Positions 30,747 through 41,936 of a stretch of 64,000 nt of DNA are shown here, piece by piece. This stretch comes from Deinococcales bacterium. GTDB taxonomy: Bacteria; Deinococcota; Deinococci; Deinococcales; JAAFIG01. A program made the translations under genes and the position numbers. The notes under the pieces are model-generated. The model was not told the DNA's origin, did not search any database, and saw nothing but the letters and a program-made list of their open reading frames with translations. The stretch covers positions 1 to 64,000 of the forward strand of contig JAAFIG010000027.1 in the NCBI GenBank assembly GCA_013298595.1, read 5' to 3'. The first letter of the stretch is position 1. Each line of letters opens with the position of its first letter.

Positions 30747-31787
30747 TTATGCCTGAATTAAATACACACCTTCGTTTGCAAATTGTACCCGTACTGGTTC
30801 GCCGACCTTGGCAAGCAGTGGCGCATCTCCTGCCATGACACCCTCGAGTTGACCTGCGGCGGTATCCACGGTGTACTCGGTGGTTGTGCCAAGAAAAGCC
30901 ACACTGTGCATTTTGCCCTCGAGACCAATGCCGTCTTTGGCAACCCGTAAGGATTCTGGGCGCACCATCACGGTCACATTGCCGTGCTGGATTGGTTGAG
31001 CAAAAGCAAACGAGTAATTGCCCACCGTGGCACTCGAGCCGTTATACGTGCCACTCAAGAAATTTGCTCGCCCAATAAAATCAGCCACAAAACGGGTCAC
31101 AGGCGCTTGATACAATTCCCGAGGTGCGCCTTTTTGCTCGATGATGCCTGATTTCATCACCACCACCAAATCCGAGATTGCCATAGCTTCTTCTTGGTCG
31201 TGGGTCACATATAAACTGGTGATACCCAATTTTTGTTGGAGTTCACGGATTTCTTCACGCACCCGTTTACGCAACTTGGCATCGAGATTTGAAAGTGGTT
31301 CGTCAAACAATAAAACTCGAGGCTGCATAATCAGCGATCTTGCCAATGCCACACGCTGTTGCTGCCCACCAGACAAGGCTTGTACCGCTCGCTGCTCGAG
31401 GTTCTGCAAACCAACTTGCGCCACCACGCCCGCCACCCGTTCACGGATTTCATCATTTGGGCGCTTGGTGACTCGTAAGCCATAAGCAATGTTCTCAAAG
31501 ACATTCATGTGCGGAAACAGCGCATAACTTTGGAACATCATCGTCACATCCCGCAAATAAGCTGGGAGTTGCGTTACATCATCCGAGCCAAAAAAAATCT
31601 TGCCCTCAGTTGGACGCTCCAAACCCGCCACCATCCGCAAAATCGTGGTTTTACCACAACCCGAAGGACCAAGCAGCGTTACCAGCTTACCTGCAGGTAA
31701 CTCGAGCGAAACGGTTTCCACCGCCGTGACCGCCCCAAAGCGTTTCACAATGTTTTCAAGCCGAACAGGAACAGCCGTTTGATTCAT
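30747..31787 (-). CDS. ABC importer ATP-binding protein (Fe3+/spermidine class)
   Basis: LLGPSGCGKTTILRMVAGLERPTEG ... ALSGGQQQRVALARSLIMQPRVLLFDEPLSNLDAKLR. Confidence 0.94.
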   Translation of the reverse strand: MNQTAVPVRLENIVKRFGAVTAVETVSLELPAGKLVTLLGPSGCGKTTILRMVAGLERPTEGKIFFGSDDVTQLPAYLRDVTMMFQSYALFPHMNVFENIAYGLRVTKRPNDEIRERVAGVVAQVGLQNLEQRAVQALSGGQQQRVALARSLIMQPRVLLFDEPLSNLDAKLRKRVREEIRELQQKLGITSLYVTHDQEEAMAISDLVVVMKSGIIEQKGAPRELYQAPVTRFVADFIGRANFLSGTYNGSSATVGNYSFAFAQPIQHGNVTVMVRPESLRVAKDGIGLEGKMHSVAFLGTTTEYTVDTAAGQLEGVMAGDAPLLAKVGEPVRVQFANEGVYLIQA

Positions 31788-31860
31788 AAAAACCTCGAGA
31801 GGAAAGTCGAATGTCGGAACTCAAAGGACGTTTTTACTTTTATCTTTGACCTGATTACCC

Positions 31861-34113
31861 CTACCCAATCCCCTCGAGTCCAGTGCCATTTCTCGAGAAA
31901 CGTTTGCTGAAGGCAAAGAGGAGCAGAATCATGCCGAGGAGTCCTAAAATCATCACGGTACTCATGGCGGCGGCTCGTCCGAGGTTGCCCTGTTCCAGCC
32001 ATGAGAGCATCAGAACAGTGGCAAGGAGATTGCCCGGACTGACGAGGAAAATAATTTGGCTGATGGCGGTCATGCCGCGCACAAAAGCAAAGACAATACC
32101 TGATAAAAGTTGTGGGATTAAAAGTGGCACAAGCACTCTGGCGAGAGTGGTACTCGAAGGCGCTCGCAGAAGGGTGCTGGCTTCGTCTAGGGCTTTATCT
32201 ATTTGGCTGAGACCTGCCATGACACTGCGGATGCTGGCGGGCATGTTGCGAAAGACCAATGCCAAAACGAGGACAATAAACGTGCCAGTCAATAACCACG
32301 GTCCGACGTTAAAAGCAATCACATATGCCACACCCATGACTGTGCCAGGGGTTGCAAAAGAGAGCATACTTGTGGTTTCTAAAATGCTGCGTCCAAAAAA
32401 TTGCTGACGTGTCACCAAATATGCAATCAAAAAACCAAGTAGTGTGGCAACAATTGCACTGACCAAAGCCACTTGCGCGGTACGTGCCAGCACCTCGAGT
32501 CCAGTGCCGCTAAAGTCTATGTAGTGTTGCAAGGTAAATTCACCATTCACCCCCCAGATTTTGACAAAACTGCCATAGAAAACACTGCCGTAGAGCATGG
32601 CGACCAGCAGCCCCCAAAAGCCCAGCACGCCTTGTAAGGTGTTCTCGAGCCAGCGCGGTAGCATACTGAAATTCCCACTGCCAGGCTTGCCTGTCACCGT
32701 TACAAAACTGGTATTGCCGAGCCATGCACGTTGCAATCCCAAAATGGTTAAGACCAAAACAAGCAGCACCGCACCGTAAACACTGGCTTCGTTGGGGTCA
32801 TAGCGTCCCGTAAGTGCCAAATAGACTTCGGTCGCCAGAAAACTTCGGTCTCCACCGAGCAAAATCGGGTTGCTAAAATCGGCTAAGGATTCAATCACGG
32901 TCAGCAAAAAAGCTGCTGCTAAGCCAGGGCGTAGTAAGGGCAGGGTGATCTTGGTAAAGACCATCCACGGGTTCGAGCGCATGGTTTGAGCAGCTTCCTC
33001 GAGCGCAGGATTTAAGCCTTGGACACTGCCACGCAAGGTTAAGTATGCAATGGGCGTGAATGCCAAAATCTGAGCAATGGCTACGCCAGTCACGCCCTTA
33101 AAGTAATTGGTATCAACACCAAAAACTCGGTTGGTGATTAAGCCTTGCGCCCCAAACCAGTTTTCCAAGGCGAACGCCAGTACAAAAGGTGGAGTAATCA
33201 TTGGCAGAATCCCGACGATACTGAGGATGCGCCGCACCCAAGCCGCACGGCAGCGCTGCTCGAGAATCGCAAAAATCAGACCAAAAAACACGGTGGTCGG
33301 CGCGACAATCAGTGCTAGATAGAGGCTGGTAGCAAATGCACCACGCCCAAAAACACCCGCACCAACAATAAAACCTAGCACCCCACCCGCCAGCGTTGTA
33401 CCAAGCAGCAATTGCACTCGAGCTTTGCGTAAGAACATCAGCCCAAAACCAAGCACTGCCCCTGCGGTGGCAATGCCAAAGACAATTGTGGTTTCGGAAC
33501 GTGGCGTAAATTTATTTTCTAAGACCATAAAAAGCGGGCTGGATAAAGTCTCAGCCATCTTTTTTAAGGTAAACGCCCCATTGACAATAATACTCTCGCG
33601 CAGCACAACAAAGAGTGGAAAAGCAATGAATAAGGTCACAAAAATGCCGCATAGCACAATGCTCGAGGCAATAAATGGGTCAGATTGAATCAGACCTGTT
33701 TCAGATAAACCCACACCTAAAACCAGAAGCAAACAGACAAGTGCCGCCAATGCGCCAAATCCAAAATAACTGCTTGTACTGGCTAACCAAGCAAATACTG
33801 TGATTGACACGCCACTCGAGATTCCAATCAGCGCATACCCTCGAGCCAGCATTGGCAAGCGTAACCATGAAAGCACACTCAGCACAGCACTCGAGGTAAA
33901 GAGCAGCCACGCCAGCCAAGTGGCTTTGTTCAGCGCTACCAAGTCCCAATTGAACAACTCAAACGGGCGGTCAGGACGAACAAATGGCAGCAGCAATACC
34001 CCAACTGCTAGCAATACGGCTGGAATCAAAGCTCGAGAGGAACGATTTGAAAATGCACTTGGAATGGCAGCAACCATGAATTCCCCCAACTTGGCTCGAG
34101 AATTGAAAACCAA
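31861..34113 (-). CDS. Fe3+-type ABC importer permease (fused two-domain)
   Basis: Two BPD_transp_1-like EAA regions (ALEEAAQTMRSNPWMVFTKITLPLLRPG; ALDEASTLLRAPSSTTLARVLVPLLIPQ). Confidence 0.92.
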   Translation of the reverse strand: MVFNSRAKLGEFMVAAIPSAFSNRSSRALIPAVLLAVGVLLLPFVRPDRPFELFNWDLVALNKATWLAWLLFTSSAVLSVLSWLRLPMLARGYALIGISSGVSITVFAWLASTSSYFGFGALAALVCLLLVLGVGLSETGLIQSDPFIASSIVLCGIFVTLFIAFPLFVVLRESIIVNGAFTLKKMAETLSSPLFMVLENKFTPRSETTIVFGIATAGAVLGFGLMFLRKARVQLLLGTTLAGGVLGFIVGAGVFGRGAFATSLYLALIVAPTTVFFGLIFAILEQRCRAAWVRRILSIVGILPMITPPFVLAFALENWFGAQGLITNRVFGVDTNYFKGVTGVAIAQILAFTPIAYLTLRGSVQGLNPALEEAAQTMRSNPWMVFTKITLPLLRPGLAAAFLLTVIESLADFSNPILLGGDRSFLATEVYLALTGRYDPNEASVYGAVLLVLVLTILGLQRAWLGNTSFVTVTGKPGSGNFSMLPRWLENTLQGVLGFWGLLVAMLYGSVFYGSFVKIWGVNGEFTLQHYIDFSGTGLEVLARTAQVALVSAIVATLLGFLIAYLVTRQQFFGRSILETTSMLSFATPGTVMGVAYVIAFNVGPWLLTGTFIVLVLALVFRNMPASIRSVMAGLSQIDKALDEASTLLRAPSSTTLARVLVPLLIPQLLSGIVFAFVRGMTAISQIIFLVSPGNLLATVLMLSWLEQGNLGRAAAMSTVMILGLLGMILLLFAFSKRFSRNGTGLEGIG

Positions 34114-34245
34114 AAAACTGATTCAGATCGTCAGAGAATTCCCTCTCACAGGGCGAACATAGAGGTTCGCCCCTACAGTTGGGCAGGTATTCCAGTTGTA
34201 GGGGCGTGTTTTGTACCTCACGGTTCACAGCTCATGGCTTGAGCC

Positions 34246-35274
34246 TTAGCGTGGCAATGGGAAAATCTCGCTGGTCCAACGCTTAATCAGTGGGTCACGC
34301 ACGGTTGGATTGCCCCATTTTTTGGCATCGAGGGTCACCAACTTAAAGTCCTTGGGGTTTGGTGTGTCGTCATCTACTGGGGTTTTGATGTTGCTCGGTA
34401 GGCTGTATGCCCCTGTTTTTGGTCCGATGCTCTGTGCGGCTGGACTGATTGCCCAGTCCATAAAGGCTTTGGCATTTTCCATGTTGCGTGTGCCTTTTAT
34501 CAGGCTTAGCCCACCAATTTCGTAGCCTGTGCCTTCGCATGGAGCAATGATTTGAATTGGGAAGCCTTGTTTTTTAAATTCAACCATGTCGTGCATGAAT
34601 TGAATGCCGATGGCGGCGCTGCCATTGCCCAAAGCAACTCGAGGGGCAACACCACTGCGGGTGTATTCGGAAACATTGGGGTGCATCTTTGCCATCAGGT
34701 CAAAGGCTTTGTCTTCGCCCATCAGGGTAATCAGGGTGGTGATAAAGGTGTATGCCGTGCCACTGGTGTTGGGGTTGGCTATTTGAATTTGTCCTTTGTA
34801 GACTGGTTTAGTCAGGTCAGACCAGCACTTCACGGCTGGTAGATTCTTTGCCTTGAACACATTGGGGTTGATACCGATGCCAAGAATCCCTTGATAAATT
34901 GGCACATAACTTAAACCCACCGCAAAGCGCAAATCACGGCGCAAATTTTCGTAGTCTTTGACTTTGTAAAATGTGGTTAAGCCATTGCTCCATGCTTCGT
35001 AGTGCGGGTCGCCTGTGCCGCCAAACCAAGCATCAAAGGTGGGGTTGGCTTTCTCAGCGCGGATACGGGCTAAGCCTTCGGCGGTGGACAGACGCACAAA
35101 GTTGAGTTTGATACCTGTTTCTTTTTGAAAGGCTGGTCCAAGCGCTTCGCACCAAGGCAGTGTGACGCTGCAAAGCACATTGACTTGTTTTTGCTGAGCG
35201 CTGACGATGCCAGCAGCCGCTGCCAGCGCCAATGCGCCCATGACCAACCCACGACGAGCTATTTTTTTACGCAT
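34246..35274 (-). CDS. Fe3+-type ABC importer substrate-binding protein
   Basis: Signal peptide; VNVLCSVTLPWCEALGPAFQKETGIKLNFVRLSTAEGLARI. Confidence 0.9.
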   Translation of the reverse strand: MRKKIARRGLVMGALALAAAAGIVSAQQKQVNVLCSVTLPWCEALGPAFQKETGIKLNFVRLSTAEGLARIRAEKANPTFDAWFGGTGDPHYEAWSNGLTTFYKVKDYENLRRDLRFAVGLSYVPIYQGILGIGINPNVFKAKNLPAVKCWSDLTKPVYKGQIQIANPNTSGTAYTFITTLITLMGEDKAFDLMAKMHPNVSEYTRSGVAPRVALGNGSAAIGIQFMHDMVEFKKQGFPIQIIAPCEGTGYEIGGLSLIKGTRNMENAKAFMDWAISPAAQSIGPKTGAYSLPSNIKTPVDDDTPNPKDFKLVTLDAKKWGNPTVRDPLIKRWTSEIFPLPR

Positions 35275-35604
35275 ACATTTCTCCTTGAGATGTGACTATT
35301 TTAACCATGTGGATACTGCTCTGAGTGCGTTCTACCTTGCAAAACTGTGCGAAACTATAAAACTTCAACTCGAGGTCATTTCAATGCAATCAATCCACAT
35401 CACAAAACCGTGATTTAGCCCTGATGCCTTTGTGCTTGGCTCGAGAAATAATGTATTTGCTATATGTGTTTTGTTGTTGCATAATACCAACTGTTCAGCA
35501 AATGTCAAGAGGCTGCTTTTTTACAAAGGATTTATTTGGGTCATACCAGCTAGGGTGACTAACTCTATGCGTTCTATGTGTTATGCTTCTTTTCAGAGGT
35601 CGTT

Positions 35605-35805
35605 ATGCCACAATTGCATTTGTATGTTTCTGCTGAAACCGCCGAAGCTCTGCGCCGCAAAGCCAAAGCCCACGACACCAGTGTTTCTAAATACCTCGCC
35701 GAAATTGTGCGAAAAGACTTAGGGGTGGGTTTCCCAGAACATTACGATGAAATTCTTGGTGGCTGGCAAGGTGAACTGCCCAGCCCAAGGCGGGAGTTTG
35801 ACTGA
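35605..35805 (+). CDS. RHH (CopG/VapB-like) antitoxin
   Basis: MPQLHLYVSAETAEALRRKAKAHDTSVSKYLAEIVRKDL; overlaps PIN gene by 1 bp. Confidence 0.8.
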   Translation: MPQLHLYVSAETAEALRRKAKAHDTSVSKYLAEIVRKDLGVGFPEHYDEILGGWQGELPSPRREFD

Positions 35806-36200
35806 TGCTGCTGCTTGATTATAGCGTCTGCATTGCCTTAATTGGCAAGCCAAGCCAAAGTTTAAGCCAAAAGATGTTGGCACAAGACACCCAAAATTTG
35901 GGTGCACCCAGTATTGTCAAAGCCGAATTGCTTCTGGTAGCCAGACTTTCACGTCGCCCCATCGAAAATACCCGACTGGTTGAAGCCTTCTTAAAACCTC
36001 TGATAGTGCTGCCTTTTGATGACCCGAGTGCTGAAGAATACGCTGTCCTATGTGCCGAACCGAGCATTCGTAATGCCGATTTCTCGAGTACCGATTTACT
36101 GACCATTGCAACCGCTCTTGCTTTACGAGCCACTCTTGTGACCCTTAAACCCAGTGTTTTTGTTCGGGAACCAAGGCTAAAACTCGAGTCTTGGGCGTAG
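35805..36200 (+). CDS. PIN-domain (VapC-like) toxin
   Basis: MLLLDYSVCIALIGKPS ... VKAELLLVARLS ... SSTDLLTIATALALRATLVT ... EPRLKLESW. Confidence 0.78.
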   Translation: MLLLDYSVCIALIGKPSQSLSQKMLAQDTQNLGAPSIVKAELLLVARLSRRPIENTRLVEAFLKPLIVLPFDDPSAEEYAVLCAEPSIRNADFSSTDLLTIATALALRATLVTLKPSVFVREPRLKLESWA

Positions 36201-36234
36201 ACATAATCCACATATAGCACATATACTCTAGTTT

Positions 36235-37806
36235 ATGTGGATTGCACTGGGCGGATTAGCTCTCTTAATGATGGGCTTACAGCAACTTTCAAATGCCCTG
36301 AATGCCGCTCTGGGAAACAGTGCTCGTCGTGCTCTGACATGGGCAACCCAAAGCCCATCTCGAGCCAGTCTGGTTGGCGTACTGATAGGGGCTGGCACAC
36401 TTAACTCGGGAGCGTTGAGTTTGGGGGCATTGCAATTGTGTGAAAGTGGTGTAGCTAAATTTGGTGCAGCCCTGATGCTTGGGCTAAGCGCTAAAGCTGG
36501 AGCAAGCCTTGCTCTTATTCTTAGCAACACCCCAGCTGCCGTGTTCGCCTTACCAATGATTGGTATTGGTTATGTGCTTGGTTTACAAAAATCCTTACAA
36601 ATGGCTGGACAAATTCTCAGTGGGATTGGCTTATTACTTTACGGTCTTAGCCTGATGGTACAGGGATTTGCTGGTATCAGCCAAACACCATTTTTTATGC
36701 TGCTCGAGCAGAGTTTGGTTTCAGCCCCATTTGGCATTTGGTTGCTTGGATTTGCCCTCTCAAGTGTTCTTGGTAGTGCCAATGCTGTGGGTGCAATTGC
36801 TTTGTCTTTAAACAGCGCCAATGCCTTGCCGCTCGAGGCTGCGCTGATCCTGACCTTGGGCGGTGGGGCTGGTAGTGGGATGCTACTGGTCATCTCGAGC
36901 AATGCGTCAGCAACTATTGCCAAACGGGTTGCTCGCACGCATGTAACTTGGAAAACGGTTCTATCGTTTCTTTTATTGCCACTCGTATCGTGGTTAAGCA
37001 ACTGGTTTGGCGTTGCACAAATTCATTTGGCATATCATAGCCTTGCAGTGCTGCTAGCGCTACCCACCATCAAACAACTTGAGCAAATTGCCAATCGGAT
37101 ACTGCCTGAAACCAATAAAGCCGTCACCCCCAAATACCTATCAAACGATGCACTCCACTCGAGTGAACTTGCGACTGCTTTAGCTTTACGCGAAGTGAGT
37201 CGGGTTGGAGATCAAGTTATTCAAATGCTCGAGCAAACCAATCGTATTTTTGAAACAGGTACAGGCAACATTGACGATGTTGCACGTTTAGAAAGTAAAA
37301 TAGATACTTTAACTCGAGATGTAGTTTTGTACCTTTCTGAACTGAGTAAACGCCATGCTAGTGAAACACCACTAATGTTAGTCATGGCAGTCTGTGAAAT
37401 CGAACATATTGGCGATCAAGTCAAACGCATGTTGCGAATGCACAATAAACTTATTCTTAGCAACCTCGAATTCAGTACCCAAGGACGCTACGAGTTGCAC
37501 ACAGGAGCGAATCGTATCTTAGAGCGTCTTAACTTAGCTTTAGCCGCCTTAGCTACCCGTAGCCAAGTACTTGCCGAACAAGTACTTCATGAGCGCGAAG
37601 ACATCGAACAATTTTTAAGCCAATTGCGTCGCTCACACCTTGGAAGACTCGAAATGGGTAAAGTTGAATCTCGAGCCACCACTTTAACGCACTTGGATTT
37701 GCTGATTGTACTTGACGAAATTGACCAAAGCAGCGCTAGAATCGCTACCATCAGTCAAGACCTCGAGCACATTCCTGTTCGCACTGCTGAAAACACGATG
37801 AATTGA
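36235..37806 (+). CDS. Na/Pi cotransporter family protein with PhoU-like C-terminus
   Basis: GLALLMMGLQQLSNAL ... GVLIGAGTLNSGALSLGALQL; C-terminal helical PhoU-like region. Confidence 0.85.
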   Translation: MWIALGGLALLMMGLQQLSNALNAALGNSARRALTWATQSPSRASLVGVLIGAGTLNSGALSLGALQLCESGVAKFGAALMLGLSAKAGASLALILSNTPAAVFALPMIGIGYVLGLQKSLQMAGQILSGIGLLLYGLSLMVQGFAGISQTPFFMLLEQSLVSAPFGIWLLGFALSSVLGSANAVGAIALSLNSANALPLEAALILTLGGGAGSGMLLVISSNASATIAKRVARTHVTWKTVLSFLLLPLVSWLSNWFGVAQIHLAYHSLAVLLALPTIKQLEQIANRILPETNKAVTPKYLSNDALHSSELATALALREVSRVGDQVIQMLEQTNRIFETGTGNIDDVARLESKIDTLTRDVVLYLSELSKRHASETPLMLVMAVCEIEHIGDQVKRMLRMHNKLILSNLEFSTQGRYELHTGANRILERLNLALAALATRSQVLAEQVLHEREDIEQFLSQLRRSHLGRLEMGKVESRATTLTHLDLLIVLDEIDQSSARIATISQDLEHIPVRTAENTMN

Positions 37807-37812
37807 ATCTGA

Positions 37813-39663
37813 TTATTCGCCTTTGCTGTACATTTCTTCAACCAAAGCCGAGTATGTTTTCAGAATACTCGAGCGTTTCACTTTTAAAGTTGGTGTCACA
37901 TCGCCATCTTCCTGAGCCAGTTGCTTAGGCAAAATACGAAACTTTTTGACCTGCTCAGCCCGAGCTAAAGTCTTATTAACAGTTTCAACTTCACCTTCGA
38001 TCAGTTGAATAATTTCTTGGTGCTGCGTTAAATCCGAGTACGTGGTAAAAGGAATTTTTCGGCTTTGTGCCCAATCCGAAACACTGTCTTCATCAAGAAT
38101 AATTAAAGCAGTTAAAAACTTTTTTGCATCACCAACCAGTACAGCATCGTTAATAAAACTCGAGGCTTTGAGTTTATTTTCGATAAAAGCTGGTGCAATG
38201 TTTTTGCCCGCAGCGGTAATAAAAATGTCTTTTTTACGCCCAGTGATGGTTAAATTGCCAGCTTCGTCGAGAGTACCAATATCGCCACTATGCAACCAAC
38301 CACTTTGCAGAGTTTCGGCAGTGGTTTTTTCGTCTTTGTGGTAACCCAAAAAAACGTTATCGCCACGAATCAGAATCTCGCCATCATCGGCAATCTTGAT
38401 CTCAATGCCCTGCAAAGCCTGCCCAACAGTGCCCAGTTTAAACGGAAACCCCTGATGGATGGTTGCCGCAGCAGCACCCTCGGTTTGTCCATACCCCTCA
38501 CGGATCAGTACCCCCAGCCCATGAAAAAACTCGAGGACACTTGGTGCAATGGGCGCAGCACCAGACAAGACAAAGCGCACCCGATCTAAACCAAGGCGTT
38601 GCTTGAGACTACGTAAAACCCCAACATAAGCAATGTTACTAGCAATACTTGGTGCTCGTAACTCGAGTTTAGCTCGAGCCATTTCACGACCTCGAGCCGT
38701 CGCCCAACGATACGCTAGGCGTTTGACCCGATCAGCTCGAGTCATACGAATTTCAATAGAACTCATCAGTTTTTCCCAAACCCTAGGCACAGCAAAAAAC
38801 ACGCTCGGACGGACTTCGCGTAAATTCTCGAGAATCGTATCGGGGCTTTCGACAAAATTCACTACATACCCGTAACGGCTTGGAAAGGCAACCGATAACA
38901 TACGCTCGGTAATATGCGATAACGGCAGAAAACTGAGGACTTCATCGCTTTCAAAAATCGGGTTTTTATCCGCCATGCACCCCGCAGCAAAAACCAAATT
39001 CTTATGCGATAACACTGCGCCTTTAGGTCTACCTGTTGTACCAGACGTGTAAATAAATAAGGCTGCATCATTTTTACGCCGATTAGCAATACGGGTCTCG
39101 AGTGTGGCAGTATTACCAGCACTTTGTAACCATGTTCGTCCGATTTGCAAAAAATCTTGCCAGTACAACACCATGCCATCAGCAAATTTTTGCAAACCCT
39201 TCGCATCCATAACCACAATTTTCTCGAGCTTAGGTAAAGAACCACGTACTTCCAGCACCTTATCGAGTTGTTCACCATTTTCCAGAATCACAAAACGCGA
39301 ATCTGAATGATCGAGCACATACTGCACACCATCAGCGGCATTGGTGGCATAAATTGCAGCGGTTACACCTGCCGCCATCATGATTCCCTGATCGGCAATC
39401 ACCCATTCAGGACGATTCTCTGCCAGAATAGCCGCGCTTTCATTCGCCATTAAACCCCACGACAATAACGCCCCAGCCACAGCTCTGGCATTGGCTTCGT
39501 ACTCGAGCCAAGAAATACCTTTCCAAACACCCAGCTCTTTATGGCGCAACGCCACAGCCTCCCCACGTCTTCGTGCAGTGGCAATAAACAATTGCGATAA
39601 TGTTTCCACACCTTCAGGGATAGGCAAAGACACTCGAGCCGAGGCAATAACAGATTGGGTCAT
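37813..39663 (-). CDS. AMP-dependent long-chain acyl-CoA synthetase
   Basis: ALFIYTSGTTGRPKGAVLSHKNL ... REGYGQTEGAAAAT ... GDIGTLDEAGNLTITGRKKDIF. Confidence 0.93.
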   Translation of the reverse strand: MTQSVIASARVSLPIPEGVETLSQLFIATARRRGEAVALRHKELGVWKGISWLEYEANARAVAGALLSWGLMANESAAILAENRPEWVIADQGIMMAAGVTAAIYATNAADGVQYVLDHSDSRFVILENGEQLDKVLEVRGSLPKLEKIVVMDAKGLQKFADGMVLYWQDFLQIGRTWLQSAGNTATLETRIANRRKNDAALFIYTSGTTGRPKGAVLSHKNLVFAAGCMADKNPIFESDEVLSFLPLSHITERMLSVAFPSRYGYVVNFVESPDTILENLREVRPSVFFAVPRVWEKLMSSIEIRMTRADRVKRLAYRWATARGREMARAKLELRAPSIASNIAYVGVLRSLKQRLGLDRVRFVLSGAAPIAPSVLEFFHGLGVLIREGYGQTEGAAAATIHQGFPFKLGTVGQALQGIEIKIADDGEILIRGDNVFLGYHKDEKTTAETLQSGWLHSGDIGTLDEAGNLTITGRKKDIFITAAGKNIAPAFIENKLKASSFINDAVLVGDAKKFLTALIILDEDSVSDWAQSRKIPFTTYSDLTQHQEIIQLIEGEVETVNKTLARAEQVKKFRILPKQLAQEDGDVTPTLKVKRSSILKTYSALVEEMYSKGE

Positions 39664-39732
39664 GATGCGAACAGTTTACCCGAGAAACGCCTCGAGAAAA
39701 GTAATACAACCTCATTCTCGTGAGGGAATGCC

Positions 39733-41664
39733 CTATTCTTCGTCATTTGCAGCTTGCAACTTAGCAATCACACCAACATCCTCGAGTGTGCTGGTATCAC
39801 CACTCATGGCTTGTCCACTGGCAATTTGGCGTAGTAAGCGACGCATGATTTTACCACTGCGGGTTTTTGGTAATGAATCTGTAAATTTAATTTCGTCTGG
39901 GCGTGCAATGGCTCCGATTTCTTTGCTGACATGGGCGCGAAGTTCTTCAGCAGTGGCTGTTTTACCTGTTTTTAAGGTGACAAAAGCAATAATTCCTTCG
40001 CCTTTAATAGGGTCTGGTCTGCCAACCACAGCACTTTCAGCTACGCTAGGATGCGATACCAAGGCGCTTTCGACTTCCATTGTGCCAAGGCGATGCCCCG
40101 AAACATTAAGCACATCGTCTATGCGTCCTACAATGGTGAAATAGCCATCTTCATCACGGCGAGCACCATCACCAGCAAAGTACATATTGGGGATTTCGCC
40201 AAAGTATTGGCGTTTAAAGCGTTCATCATCACCGTAAACAGTTCGTAGCATACTGGGGAATGGTTTACGAATTACCAAAAAACCACCTTCATTAGCAGCA
40301 AGTTCGTTACCTTCTTTGTCCACAATAGCCGCGTCCACACCAAACATTGGTAAACCTGCACTACCTGGTTTGGTTTCGTGAGCACCTGGAATAGTGGTAA
40401 TCATGATGCTGCCTGTTTCGGTTTGCCACCATGTATCAATGATCGGTAATTTTTCTTTACCAATCACACGGTGATACCATAACCATGCTTCTGGATTAAT
40501 TGGTTCGCCAACCGTGCCAAGTAAACGCAAACTCGAGAGATTAAAACGATTTGGGTGCTCATCGCCACCACGCATAAAACTGCGAATTGCGGTTGGCGCT
40601 GTGTACAGGATTGTTGCACTGTGCTTTTCAATGATTTCCCAGAGTCGCCCGGGATGCGGATGATTCGGTGCGCCTTCAAAGATTAGACTGGTTGCACCAT
40701 TAGCTAAAATTCCGTACACCACGTAACTATGCCCTGTAATCCACCCTACATCGGCAGTGCAAAAATACGTATCTGAATCACGTAAATCAAAAACATATTT
40801 ACTGGTTAAATAAGTACCAACCATATAGCCACCAGTGCTGTGCAGCACACCTTTAGGCTTACCAGTACTACCCGAGGTATACAAAATAAACAGTGGATGT
40901 TCGCTATCGAGCGGTGTCGCAGGGCAGTCACTCGAGGCTGTCGCCATCAGTTCGTGATACCACTGATCTCGAGGATTCCAAGTGATTTCATGAGCAGTGC
41001 GTTTAACCACAACCACATGTTCGATACTGGGTGTGTTCTCGAGGGCTTCGTCCACATTTTGTTTCAGTGGCACAATCGCACCACGGCGGTAACTGCCATC
41101 GGCTGTAATTAAAAGCTTGGATTGGCAATCGTTAATCCGATCTGCCAGTGCCCCTGCACTGAAACCACCAAAAACTACGCTGTGCGTTGCACCTACTCGG
41201 GCGCAAGCCAGCATTGCTACAACAGCTTCAACAACCATTGGTAAATAAATGGTTACACGGTCGCCAGCTACCACACCAAGGCTTTTTAAGACATTGGCAA
41301 ATTTGCAAACTTCGCTGTGCAACTCGCGGTACGTTAATTTACGCACATCACCTGGTTCGCCTTCCCAAACCAAAGCAACTTTATCGCCTTTAGTGGTTAA
41401 ATGCCGATCTAAGCAGTTATAACTCAGATTGGTTTTTGCCCCAACAAACCACTTTGCATGAGGTTCATTCCACTCGAGTACTTTCTGCCACGGTTCAAAC
41501 CAATGCAATTCTGCTGCCACACCACTCCAAAACGCATCAGGTTGCTCGAGGCTTGCTTTGTGCATTTGGCGGTATTGTTCGAGTGATAAATTCCCGCCAA
41601 AATTGGCAGGGGGTGCAAAACGACGAGTTTCTTGGAGTACAGCTTCAATACGATTATCGGACAT
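39733..41664 (-). CDS. acs: acetyl-CoA synthetase
   Basis: [36 protein letters not shown] ... [18 protein letters not shown] ... [13 protein letters not shown]. Confidence 0.96.
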   Translation of the reverse strand: MSDNRIEAVLQETRRFAPPANFGGNLSLEQYRQMHKASLEQPDAFWSGVAAELHWFEPWQKVLEWNEPHAKWFVGAKTNLSYNCLDRHLTTKGDKVALVWEGEPGDVRKLTYRELHSEVCKFANVLKSLGVVAGDRVTIYLPMVVEAVVAMLACARVGATHSVVFGGFSAGALADRINDCQSKLLITADGSYRRGAIVPLKQNVDEALENTPSIEHVVVVKRTAHEITWNPRDQWYHELMATASSDCPATPLDSEHPLFILYTSGSTGKPKGVLHSTGGYMVGTYLTSKYVFDLRDSDTYFCTADVGWITGHSYVVYGILANGATSLIFEGAPNHPHPGRLWEIIEKHSATILYTAPTAIRSFMRGGDEHPNRFNLSSLRLLGTVGEPINPEAWLWYHRVIGKEKLPIIDTWWQTETGSIMITTIPGAHETKPGSAGLPMFGVDAAIVDKEGNELAANEGGFLVIRKPFPSMLRTVYGDDERFKRQYFGEIPNMYFAGDGARRDEDGYFTIVGRIDDVLNVSGHRLGTMEVESALVSHPSVAESAVVGRPDPIKGEGIIAFVTLKTGKTATAEELRAHVSKEIGAIARPDEIKFTDSLPKTRSGKIMRRLLRQIASGQAMSGDTSTLEDVGVIAKLQAANDEE

Positions 41665-41936
41665 GGATAACTCCTTAACAATTTTACAAGTTCCTTGAGT
41701 TTATCGTATTTTAGCCCGAGATACCCAATCTGGATACATTGTGAAAAGTTGGTTGTGTTTCCTATAGGTTGTCAAAAAACATTGTGCGGTAAAGGCGAGG
41801 CATGCCTTGCCCCTACGAGTCAATTTGTCCATGATGCAGCAAAACAAGCTTTGAGCATCAACTCAAGTGCCAAATTGTTACGAAAAAATATTTTAAAAGC
41901 AGCATTTACAAAAATACTCTAAACTGAAAGCAACTC

